Of a DNA stretch of 6,079 nt, positions 1 through 5,096 are shown in pieces (positions within the stretch are counted from its first letter, which is position 1; each line of letters starts with the position of its first letter). The DNA is taken from positions 1 to 6,079 of the forward strand of contig JASEJH010000021.1 in NCBI GenBank assembly GCA_030016455.1, written 5' to 3'. A program made the position numbers and the translations under genes. The notes beneath the pieces were generated by a model. That model did not search any database. It was not told the DNA's origin and saw only the letters and a program-made list of their open reading frames with translations. The DNA is from Thermoanaerobacteraceae bacterium (GTDB taxonomy: Bacteria > Bacillota > Desulfotomaculia > Desulfotomaculales > Ammonificaceae).

Positions 1-36
1 GCCCACGATGTCCGGTAAACGACAAGTTCTTTGTCA

Positions 37-64
37 GCTATCCGACAGAAAATCTCCGGATAGC
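37..64. repeat. 8-bp inverted repeat (hairpin)
   Basis: GCTATCCG at 37-44 pairs perfectly with CGGATAGC at 57-64 around a 12-base loop. There is no T-run on either side, so it is not a canonical intrinsic terminator. Its role is unknown. Its position about 100 bases past the rnr stop allows an RNA 3'-end structure or a site belonging to the next locus. Confidence 0.55.
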
Positions 65-87
65 CTGCGCTGAGGCATCCCCCGGTC

Positions 88-120
88 GTCAAAATATTCA
101 ACCAATTTTTTATTTTCGAC
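88..120. repeat. AT-rich imperfect inverted repeat
   Basis: GTCAAAATA at 88-96 pairs with TATTTTCGAC at 111-120, with one extra base in the second arm and a 14-base loop. It is the structure nearest to the rnr 3' end, about 45 bases past the stop. The stem is AT-rich and would be weak as a terminator. Confidence 0.4.
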
Positions 121-165
121 GCAAATCTTTAACTTCCTTCGAAATACGGCGTTCCCCCGATAAAA

Positions 166-2304
166 TCAGCCTTCGGTACAGAGTTCAAATTCGACCAGCC
201 GGTCCTCTACCGACGCCCGTATTACCCGGACCCGGACCGGGTCCCCAAGGCGGTATGATTTGCCGGTATTCCGCCCCGTCAGGGTGTAACTGCGCTCGTC
301 GTAAACGTAAAAGTCGTCCGTGAGCGTCCGGACGTGTACCAGACCTTCAACAGTATTCTCAAGCTCCACGTAGAAACCCCAGGCGGTCACGCCGCTTACA
401 AAACCGGGGTAAACGTTCCCGATTTTATCCTGCATGAAGGCTACCTTTTTAAGTTCGGTCGCCTCGCGTTCTGCTTCCATTGCCACCCGCTCCCGCTCCG
501 AGGACACCGCCGCCGCGTACACCGCCCGTGCGCTCAGTTCCGCCGCCCTTTTTTCGGAAAGCTTGCCCAGGAGCGCCTCGCGCAGCACCCGGTGGATGAA
601 AAGGTCGGGGTAGCGCCGGATCGGCGAGGTAAAATGGGTGTAGTACTCGGAGGCCAGCCCGAAATGTGCGGTGCGTTCCGGCGCGTACCGGGCCTGCTTC
701 ATCGAACGGAGCATCACCATGTTTATCAGCCGTTCTTCGGGCTTTCCGGCAACCGCGTCCAGGACCGCCTGAAAACTTGCGGGCTCGAGCCGGGTGAGCC
801 CCCGGGCACCGTAGCCGAAGCCGGCGAGCAGGTCCTCCAGGGCGGCTACTTTCTCTGCATCCGGCTGCGGGTGAATCCGGTAAATGAACGGCAGTTCAAG
901 GGCTGCGGCGTGCCTGGCCACAGTTTCGTTCGCGAGGAGCATGAACTCCTCGATGATCTGCTCGGCAACCGTCCGGGGCGCCCGGTATACCGCTACAGGC
1001 CTGCCCAAGTCATCGAGCTCCACCTTAGTCTCCGGGAGGTTGAAATCAATCGCTCCGCTTGCCAGGCGCCGGCGGCGCAAAATGAGGCACAGGTCCCGCA
1101 TCCGCCCGATCATTTCCGCCAGTTCCCGGTACTGCCCGGCAACCTCCGGATCACCCTCCAGCAGCCGGTAGACGGCGGTATAAGTCATGCGCGCCCGCGA
1201 ACGGATGACCGAAGGAAAGATCTCGTAGTCCCGTACTACCCCCTCCGGGTCCACCGCCATCGCCACCGAAAAGCTTAACCGGTCCTCCTGCGGGTTCAGG
1301 CTGCAGATGCCGTTGGAGAGTCTGGGCGGGAGCATCGGGATCACCCGGCCGGGCATGTAAACGCTCGTGCCCCGTTTCAAGGCCTCCCTGTCCAGGGCGC
1401 TGCCCTCGCAGACGTAGTAGCCCACGTCCGCGATGTGCACGCCTAGGAGATAGGTCCCGTCAGCGTTGACCGTGAGGCTGACCGCATCGTCCAGGTCCTT
1501 AGCGTCTTCCCCGTCAATGGTGATAACCGGCCAGCTCCGGAGGTCGCGCCGCCCCCTCAACTCCGCTGGGGGAATCTCCGCCGGGATCGCCTCCGCTTCC
1601 CGGAGCACCTTCGCGGGAAACTCGTCCGGCAGGTCGTACCGCCGGGAGAGGACCAGCAGGTCCATTCCCGGGGCGTCGGGGGGGCCGAGCACCTCCACCA
1701 CCCGTCCCTCGGGCGGTGTCCGCGGCGCCGGGTAGGCGGTGAACTCCACCACCACCTTGTCCCCGTCTTTCGCCCCCGTCAAGCGCCCGCGCGGCACAAC
1801 GATGTCCGCTCCCAGGCGCGGGTCGTCCGGGATCACCACCGCAAAGCGCCGCTTCTTCCGCAGCGTGCCCACCGCGCGGCGGTTGCCGCGCTTCAGTATG
1901 CGTACAACTTCCCCTTCCCGGGTCTTTCCCTTCCCCGGCGGCAGGAGCCGCACGGCGACCCGGTCGTTATGCATCGCCCCGTACAGGTTCCCCGGGCCGA
2001 TAAAAACGTCCGGTATCCCCTCTTTGTCGGGAATCAGGAAGGCGTATCCCTTGGAGTGCCCCTCTATCCGGCCGACGACTAAATTGAACTGCTCCGGCAG
2101 CCCGTAGCGCGCCGCCCGCGTCTGGTAGATGAGTCCCTCCTCCTCCATCTCCCGGAGGAGCCTTTTAAAGGCGTCGAGTCCCTTCCCCTCCGGGAGAAAA
2201 ACCCGCGCCAGCTCCGCCACCGTAAGCGGGCGGTAGGCCTTCCGCCGCATAAATTCTAAAATCTCTTCTTTAGCCACAATCTTTTTCTTAGCCACCGGCG
2301 TCAA
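166..2304 (-). CDS. rnr: Ribonuclease R (3'-5' exoribonuclease, RNB family)
   Basis: Processive, hydrolytic 3'-5' exoribonuclease of the RNase II/R family, which in bacteria degrades structured RNA and acts in RNA quality control in the cytoplasm. From the TTG start at 2304 the protein has 712 residues. It shows an N-terminal winged-helix region (about 12-60), two cold-shock/OB domains (about 75-120 and 143-192), the RNB catalytic domain, and a C-terminal S1 domain (about 628-709). The metal-binding signature IDGEDAKDLDDA gives catalytic aspartates D264, D270, D272 and D273. The conserved HFTSPIRRYPDL motif is at about 557-568. The winged helix favours RNase R over RNase II. The protein stops just after S1, without the long basic tail of the E. 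coli enzyme. The frame is open to a TTG at 2343, but that would overlap the upstream gene by 23 bases and lacks a ribosome site, whereas 2304 has GGAGGTAA 8 bases upstream. It is probably cotranscribed with the HD gene. smpB, a common neighbour, is not visible within the 165 bases downstream. Confidence 0.96.
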   Translation of the reverse strand: MTPVAKKKIVAKEEILEFMRRKAYRPLTVAELARVFLPEGKGLDAFKRLLREMEEEGLIYQTRAARYGLPEQFNLVVGRIEGHSKGYAFLIPDKEGIPDVFIGPGNLYGAMHNDRVAVRLLPPGKGKTREGEVVRILKRGNRRAVGTLRKKRRFAVVIPDDPRLGADIVVPRGRLTGAKDGDKVVVEFTAYPAPRTPPEGRVVEVLGPPDAPGMDLLVLSRRYDLPDEFPAKVLREAEAIPAEIPPAELRGRRDLRSWPVITIDGEDAKDLDDAVSLTVNADGTYLLGVHIADVGYYVCEGSALDREALKRGTSVYMPGRVIPMLPPRLSNGICSLNPQEDRLSFSVAMAVDPEGVVRDYEIFPSVIRSRARMTYTAVYRLLEGDPEVAGQYRELAEMIGRMRDLCLILRRRRLASGAIDFNLPETKVELDDLGRPVAVYRAPRTVAEQIIEEFMLLANETVARHAAALELPFIYRIHPQPDAEKVAALEDLLAGFGYGARGLTRLEPASFQAVLDAVAGKPEERLINMVMLRSMKQARYAPERTAHFGLASEYYTHFTSPIRRYPDLFIHRVLREALLGKLSEKRAAELSARAVYAAAVSSERERVAMEAEREATELKKVAFMQDKIGNVYPGFVSGVTAWGFYVELENTVEGLVHVRTLTDDFYVYDERSYTLTGRNTGKSYRLGDPVRVRVIRASVEDRLVEFELCTEG

Positions 2305-2312
2305 ACGAAAAA

Positions 2313-2320
2313 TTACCTCC
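2313..2320 (-). promoter_or_regulatory. Ribosome binding site of rnr
   Basis: The minus strand reads GGAGGTAA here, an almost complete Shine-Dalgarno match, 8 bases before the TTG at 2304. It immediately precedes the TGA of the HD gene on the plus-strand coordinate and lies downstream of it in transcription order. It decides the rnr start in favour of the TTG at 2304 over the upstream TTG at 2343. Confidence 0.75.
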
Positions 2321-2872
2321 TCACAATCCAAGTTCCGCAGCAATTCCCTGCATCGCCTCCAGGCCGAGCGCCAGGAACTCTTCCAGCGTCAGCCCCAGTT
2401 CGGTGCAGGAAAGAATCTGCCCCCGGTTCGCGCCGCGCGCAAAAGACTTCTCCTTGAACCGGTTCAGCAGAAACGGCACGTTGACCGCCGCCAGGCTCTT
2501 ATCCGGCCTGATCAGGGCGGCGGCGGTAATCAGCCCGGTCACCGGGTCAACCGCGTAGAGGGCTTTGTCTAACAAGGTCTCCCGGGGCAGCCCGTGACGG
2601 TCGTTATGCATGCGTACTGCTTGAACGACGGTTTCCGGCAGGCCCAGGCGCTCCAGAAGTATTGCTCCTTCGATGCCGTGCCGCGCAGGGTCGCCTTTCG
2701 TCCACTCGTAATCAATATCGTGCAAGAGTCCGGCCAGCCCCCAAAGCGCCTCATCCTCGCCGAACCGCCTGGCCAGGGCCCGCATCACCGCCTCGACCGC
2801 AAGGCAGTGTTTACGCAGGTTTTCATTCTTCAGGTGCGTGCCCAGGAGCCCCAAGGCCTCCTTCCGATCCAC
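2321..2872 (-). CDS. HD-superfamily (HDIG-type) metal-dependent hydrolase
   Basis: Predicted cytoplasmic phosphohydrolase of 183 residues in the HD superfamily, most like the small stand-alone group described as predicted HD hydrolase (COG2316-like, from memory). Visible metal-ligand candidates, numbered from the GTG at 2872, are H22, the H51-D52 doublet in GLLHDIDYE, H65 in ARHGIEGA, H89 in RMHNDRHG, and D109 in YAVDPVTGLI. The substrate is unknown; related HD proteins hydrolyse nucleotides or phosphate esters. There is no signal peptide or membrane segment. The frame stays open to a GTG at 2923, but the extra 17 residues come partly from an intergenic inverted repeat. The start at 2872 has GGGGGTGA five bases upstream and gives an N-terminus (DRKEALGLL, then NENLRKH) typical of the family. 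rnr follows after 16 bases, suggesting one operon, but a functional link to RNA decay is only inference. Confidence 0.88.
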   Translation of the reverse strand: MDRKEALGLLGTHLKNENLRKHCLAVEAVMRALARRFGEDEALWGLAGLLHDIDYEWTKGDPARHGIEGAILLERLGLPETVVQAVRMHNDRHGLPRETLLDKALYAVDPVTGLITAAALIRPDKSLAAVNVPFLLNRFKEKSFARGANRGQILSCTELGLTLEEFLALGLEAMQGIAAELGL

Positions 2873-2877
2873 CGCTT

Positions 2878-2885
2878 TCACCCCC
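2878..2885 (-). promoter_or_regulatory. Ribosome binding site of the HD hydrolase gene
   Basis: The minus strand reads GGGGGTGA, seven of eight bases of the ideal GGAGGTGA, with a 5-base gap to the GTG at 2872. This supports a start downstream of the longest open frame. Confidence 0.6.
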
Positions 2886-2915
2886 GCATAGGAAACCGCT
2901 GCAAAACTTCGCCTG

Positions 2916-2979
2916 CCCAGCACTCAACTCTGCGGCATAACAGTTATGTCCATTATGATGGTGTGAGTTGAGTGCTGGG
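2916..2979. repeat. Perfect 15-bp inverted repeat with structured loop
   Basis: CCCAGCACTCAACTC at 2916-2930 and GAGTTGAGTGCTGGG at 2965-2979 are exact reverse complements. The 34-base spacer holds two smaller inverted repeats, CATAA/TTATG (2936-2940 with 2944-2948) and CCAT/ATGG (2950-2953 with 2958-2961), so the folded unit would be a stem carrying two small hairpins. It lies 44 bases upstream of the HD gene start. It could be an RNA structure in that gene's leader, a protein-binding site, or a small non-autonomous (MITE/REP-like) element. No flanking target-site duplication is evident. Confidence 0.75.
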
Positions 2980-2996
2980 TCGTTTTTCGCGGCCTC

Positions 2997-3095
2997 CCCA
3001 GCACTCAGTTAAATACCTGCCCGGGTAATTTCAACCGGCACTCAGCTAAAAGAAGCTTCCCGTCTATATGGGAAAAAATGCCCCTGAGTGCTGGG
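2997..3095. repeat. Perfect 12-bp inverted repeat with a third, direct copy inside
   Basis: CCCAGCACTCAG at 2997-3008 is the exact reverse complement of CTGAGTGCTGGG at 3084-3095. A further copy in the same orientation as the left arm lies at 3035-3050 (CCGGCACTCAGCTAAA), matching 2998-3013 (CCAGCACTCAGTTAAA) at 14 of 16 positions. The right arm can therefore pair with either left copy. The core is shared with the 2916-2979 repeat, giving five copies in about 180 bases. No gene lies inside. Function is unknown; MITE-like ends, regulator sites or a structured leader are all possible. Confidence 0.7.
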
Positions 3096-3374
3096 CTAAA
3101 GTTTGCCATCTATGAGTAGATAGAGCCTGCTTTCGAAAAATTAGAGTTTTGAACACTCTCCTTGATGCCGGTGTCCTTCGCCTCCCGGCCGGTACCGCAT
3201 CCGGTTGTTACATTTCTCCGGCAAACGGAATAAGATTTATGTAGGAGGGCTTCATGAAGGTTCCGAAAGCACGGGGTTGGGAGAAGAGAAACGACCTGAA
3301 ACGGTTCAAACGCCGGGCTGCGCTACCATGGACTCCGAGCCCCCGCAAACGGAGAGATGAAGGAGGCGAAAAGG
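3096..3374. other. Non-coding leader region upstream of spoVM
   Basis: No gene is convincingly supported. Small perfect stems occur at 3108-3121 (ATCTA/TAGAT, loop TGAG) and 3143-3159 (AGAGT/ACTCT). At 3243-3248 there is a good AGGAGG followed by ATG at 3254, but the frame it opens has no family resemblance, is rich in basic residues, and runs on through spoVM in a different phase to 3601. I found no convincing sporulation (sigma-E type) or housekeeping promoter for spoVM. The best housekeeping-like pair, TTGTTA at 3205 and TAAGAT at 3231, has a 20-base spacer that is too long. Confidence 0.5.
3360..3366 (+). promoter_or_regulatory. Ribosome binding site of spoVM
   Basis: AAGGAGG, a strong Shine-Dalgarno sequence, sits 8 bases before the ATG at 3375. 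This is the main non-homology evidence that the 21-codon frame is translated. Confidence 0.75.
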
Positions 3375-3440
3375 ATGCGGGTCATTTACATAAAGCTCCC
3401 GCGGTTTTTGCGGTCCATCCTGGTGCGTCTTTGCCGGTAG
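3375..3440 (+). CDS. spoVM: Stage V sporulation protein SpoVM (tiny amphipathic peptide)
   Basis: A 21-codon gene (ATG to TAG) whose product begins MRVIYIKLPRFL, closely matching the SpoVM family; the B. subtilis peptide, 26 residues from memory, begins MKFYTIKLPKFL. In Bacillus, SpoVM is an amphipathic helix made in the mother cell. It sits on the convex outer forespore membrane, recognises its curvature, and anchors SpoIVA for spore coat and cortex assembly. The family's key proline is present at position 9, with the hydrophobic/basic pattern after it (I15, L16, V17, R18, L19). It ends about five residues earlier than the Bacillus peptide, and the usual glycine pair after FL is replaced by R13-S14. 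A strong AAGGAGG lies 8 bases upstream. It stands alone between the divergent HD-rnr operon and the hdr operon. A sporulation promoter would be expected, but none is clear. The main doubt is the short, divergent C-terminus. Confidence 0.82.
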   Translation: MRVIYIKLPRFLRSILVRLCR

Positions 3441-3458
3441 GCGCTGTTCCTTCCTGGT

Positions 3459-3506
3459 ACCGGTTGAAAAGCCTGGTTTTTTTGGCGGCGGAGGCAGCCC
3501 TTTTTT
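3459..3506 (+). terminator. Possible intrinsic terminator(s) after spoVM
   Basis: Two consecutive weak candidates follow the spoVM stop. The first is ACCGG (3459-3463) with CCTGGT (3472-3477), a bulged stem running into seven T. The second is GGCGGC-GGAG-GCAGCC (3484-3499), a five-pair stem with one mismatch and a tetraloop, followed by C and six T (3501-3506). Neither stem is strong, but the two together with T-runs between separate transcripts make termination plausible. A further long T-run at 3542-3550 lacks a stem. Confidence 0.42.
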
Positions 3507-3569
3507 GTTCCGTTAACGGTCTAATCTCGTCCGGGAAAAGGTTTTTTTTTGTTTTTAGCGAATATGTAC

Positions 3570-3597
3570 TTGACAAAGGGCGAGAAATCAATATCTT
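3570..3597 (+). promoter_or_regulatory. Candidate housekeeping (sigma-A type) promoter of the hdr operon
   Basis: A perfect -35 box TTGACA (3570-3575) is separated by 16 bases from TATCTT (3592-3597), which matches four of six bases of the -10 consensus. It lies in a locally AT-rich stretch, unlike the GC-rich genes around it. Transcription would start at about 3603-3605, giving a leader of roughly 55 bases before the hdrC ATG. Confidence 0.6.
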
Positions 3598-3601
3598 TTG
3601 A

Positions 3602-3616
3602 AAGGGATTATCCTTT
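3602..3616 (+). promoter_or_regulatory. Palindrome at the hdr transcription start (candidate operator)
   Basis: AAGGGATTATCCTTT is an inverted repeat centred on T3609, with six Watson-Crick pairs and one G/T position. It begins five bases past the -10 box, so it covers the expected transcription start. A broader TTGAA/TTCAA pair (3598-3602 and 3622-3626) brackets it. The position suits a repressor site or a short 5' RNA hairpin. I do not recognise it as a known regulator's site. Confidence 0.4.
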
Positions 3617-3644
3617 GATGATTCAATTTTAGGTTTACAAGACC

Positions 3645-3651
3645 GGGGGAG
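3645..3651 (+). promoter_or_regulatory. Ribosome binding site of hdrC
   Basis: GGGGGAG, a G-rich Shine-Dalgarno variant, lies 8 bases before the ATG at 3660 and supports that start. Confidence 0.6.
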
Positions 3652-3659
3652 TTCTGTTC

Positions 3660-4223
3660 ATGCTTCTCGGCGGGAAAGACAAACCGGATCCGGCGTTTTT
3701 GGAGGCGGTGGTGCGCGCGAGCGGCCAGAAAACGCTTGCGCACTGTTACCAGTGCGGCAAGTGTACGGCCGGGTGTCCGACGACCTTCGCCATGGACTAC
3801 AAGCCGAACCGGATCATCCGCATGCTGCAGTTGGGGCGCAAGGAAGAGGTGCTCGGTTCGCGTACGATTTGGGTTTGTGCGGCCTGTTTCACCTGCAGCA
3901 CCCGCTGTCCCTGCAACATTGACGTTGCCCAGGTGATGGACAGCCTCCGGGTGATCGCCCGCCGGGAAGGGAAAACCGGGTTGGGTCGGGGCGTGGTCCT
4001 GTTCAACGATTTGTTCCTCCTGTCGGTGCGGCGCAACGGCCGGGTTTTCGAGACGGGTCTGGCTTTGAGTTTCAACCTCCGGCGGAAGACTTTCTTCCGC
4101 GACGCGGAACTCGGCAGGTTTATGTTTACCCGGGGGAAACTGCGCTTCACGCCCGACAGGCCGAAAGGCGTCCGGGAGTTGGCCCGACTTTTTGCGAAAG
4201 CGGAGGAAAAGGTTGAAGAATGA
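3660..4223 (+). CDS. hdrC: CoB-CoM heterodisulfide reductase-like iron-sulfur subunit C
   Basis: A 187-residue cytoplasmic iron-sulfur protein that passes electrons between the flavin subunit HdrA and the catalytic subunit HdrB. Two ferredoxin-type [4Fe-4S] motifs are intact. The first is CYQCGKCTAGCP, with C29, C32, C35 and C39; the second is CAACFTCSTRCP, with C73, C76, C79 and C83, followed by the family-typical CNIDVAQVMD. The conserved stretch YKPNRIIRMLQLG between the clusters, and the length, are normal for HdrC. There is no membrane segment, which argues against a membrane-bound HdrE/DsrM-like arrangement. The start at 3660 is supported by GGGGGAG 8 bases upstream. It is the first gene of the operon, and its stop overlaps the hdrB start by four bases (ATGA), implying translational coupling. 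The physiological disulfide in a bacterium is unknown. Confidence 0.93.
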   Translation: MLLGGKDKPDPAFLEAVVRASGQKTLAHCYQCGKCTAGCPTTFAMDYKPNRIIRMLQLGRKEEVLGSRTIWVCAACFTCSTRCPCNIDVAQVMDSLRVIARREGKTGLGRGVVLFNDLFLLSVRRNGRVFETGLALSFNLRRKTFFRDAELGRFMFTRGKLRFTPDRPKGVRELARLFAKAEEKVEE

Positions 4224-5080
4224 GGATTGGTTATTATCCCGGGTGTTCACTGCAGTCCAGCGCGCGGGAGTATGATCTTGCTACGCGGCTGGTGACGCGG
4301 TACCTGGGTGTTCAACTGGTGGACATCCCGGATTGGAATTGTTGCGGGGCGTCGGCCGCGCACAGCACCGACCCCTTTTTGGCGGTGGCACTACCGGCCC
4401 GGAACCTGATTCTTGCGAGCGAGATGGGGCTTGACGTCACCGTTCCCTGTGCCGCCTGCTACCACCGTTTACGGGTTGCCCAGCGGGAGCTGACCCACGA
4501 CCGGGATCTGAGCGAGAAGGTCGCCGAGGTTTTAGGGCGCCCTTACCGGGGTACGGTGCGCATTTACTCCCTGCTCGAAACGATGACGGGAATAGGGCTG
4601 GAACAGCTCGCGGCGCAGATAGTCCGCCCACTCAAGGGTTTGCGGGTCGCCTGCTACTACGGGTGCCTGCTGGTGCGGCCGCCGGGTATCGGCTGCGACG
4701 ATCCGGAAAACCCGGAGTCGATGGACCGGCTGGTTGAGACTACAAAAGCCGAAACCGTGAGTTGGGGCTATAAGAATGAATGCTGCGGCGGGGCGCTAAT
4801 TTTCGGCGCCCGGGAAGTGGCGCTCAGGCTTGTCCGTGACATCCTGCGGAATGCTACCGGCGCGGGGGCGCACGCGATAGTCTGCGCCTGCCCCCTTTGT
4901 CAGAGCAACCTGGACCTGCGCCAGGGACAGGTGAACAAGATGTTCGGGACGAATTTTGCCGTCCCCGTCTTTTATTTTCCGCAGTTGTTGGGTTTGGCCA
5001 TGGGGCTGAACCCGCGGGATTTAGGCCTTACGACGCACTTTGTGGACCCGCAGCGCGCGCTGAGAGTGGTCGGCGGCTGA
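4220..5080 (+). CDS. hdrB: CoB-CoM heterodisulfide reductase-like subunit B (CCG domains)
   Basis: A 286-residue protein of the HdrB family, whose two CCG domains bind non-cubane [4Fe-4S] clusters that reduce a heterodisulfide in methanogens. Domain one shows C9, C41-C42 (NCCGA) and C77/C80 (CAAC). Domain two shows C149 (YYGC), C188-C189 (ECCGG) and C224/C227 (CPLC), with extra cysteines at 145 and 222. Both domains are therefore complete, with 34 residues between CC and CxxC in each, so the active-site machinery appears intact. The start is the ATG overlapping the hdrC stop; GGAGG at 4202-4206 is rather far (13 bases), fitting coupling to hdrC. hdrA follows after 16 bases. In acetogens and sulfate reducers such HdrB proteins belong to cytoplasmic HdrABC complexes. 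Sporulating bacteria are not expected to use CoM-S-S-CoB, so the acceptor is unknown. Confidence 0.95.
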   Translation: MRIGYYPGCSLQSSAREYDLATRLVTRYLGVQLVDIPDWNCCGASAAHSTDPFLAVALPARNLILASEMGLDVTVPCAACYHRLRVAQRELTHDRDLSEKVAEVLGRPYRGTVRIYSLLETMTGIGLEQLAAQIVRPLKGLRVACYYGCLLVRPPGIGCDDPENPESMDRLVETTKAETVSWGYKNECCGGALIFGAREVALRLVRDILRNATGAGAHAIVCACPLCQSNLDLRQGQVNKMFGTNFAVPVFYFPQLLGLAMGLNPRDLGLTTHFVDPQRALRVVGG

Positions 5081-5082
5081 AA

Positions 5083-5092
5083 AAGGAAGGAG
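5083..5092 (+). promoter_or_regulatory. Ribosome binding site of hdrA
   Basis: AAGGAAGGAG lies just after the hdrB stop and 4 bases before the ATG at 5097. It holds two overlapping Shine-Dalgarno-like motifs (AAGGA and AAGGAG). Confidence 0.65.
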
Positions 5093-5096
5093 TTTT

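Larger units (their letters stand above)
1..165. other. Gene-free segment downstream of rnr, with inverted repeats
   Basis: No coding region is supported here on either strand. An open plus-strand frame crosses it but continues as an antisense shadow of rnr, and its predicted peptide resembles nothing I recognise. The segment contains an 8-bp inverted repeat (37-44 with 57-64), a smaller one around 21-35 (GACAA/TTGTC), and an AT-rich imperfect one (88-96 with 111-120). It lies 3' of rnr on the minus strand, so one of these could end the rnr transcript, but none has a classical GC stem followed by a T-run. It could also be the edge of a mobile element or the leader of the next gene, and the window ends too soon to tell. 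Confidence 0.5.

Noticed and set aside
61..165. A riboswitch such as GEMM or THF downstream of rnr
   Set aside because: I could not match the conserved bases of any riboswitch class I know, on either strand.
334..2107. Several long plus-strand open frames opposite rnr
   Set aside because: They are antisense to a clear RNase R with all domains intact, have no recognisable family, and are typical of GC-rich antisense shadows.
2594..2971. Plus-strand open frames opposite the HD hydrolase gene
   Set aside because: The minus-strand frame has the full set of HD metal-ligand motifs; the opposite frames show no domain and no good ribosome site.
2919..2977. CIRCE (HrcA) operator
   Set aside because: The half-sites match only at the AGCACTC/GAGTGCT core, the spacing is about 43 bases instead of nine, and no heat-shock gene adjoins.
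2916..3095. CRISPR array
   Set aside because: The copies are short, occur in both orientations, and are irregularly spaced; there are no cas genes in the window.
3535..3556. Intrinsic terminator at the long T-run before the hdr promoter
   Set aside because: The T-run is long, but no GC-rich stem precedes it; CCGTTAACGG at 3510-3519 is too far away.
3254..3601. 115-codon plus-strand frame with a good AGGAGG
   Set aside because: It has no family resemblance and an odd basic composition, and it reads through spoVM, the terminator-like hairpins and the hdr promoter. Not called as a gene, though a short leader peptide is left open as a finding.
3588..4250. 220-codon minus-strand frame opposite hdrC
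   Set aside because: It is a shadow of hdrC, whose two iron-sulfur motifs and operon position are unambiguous.
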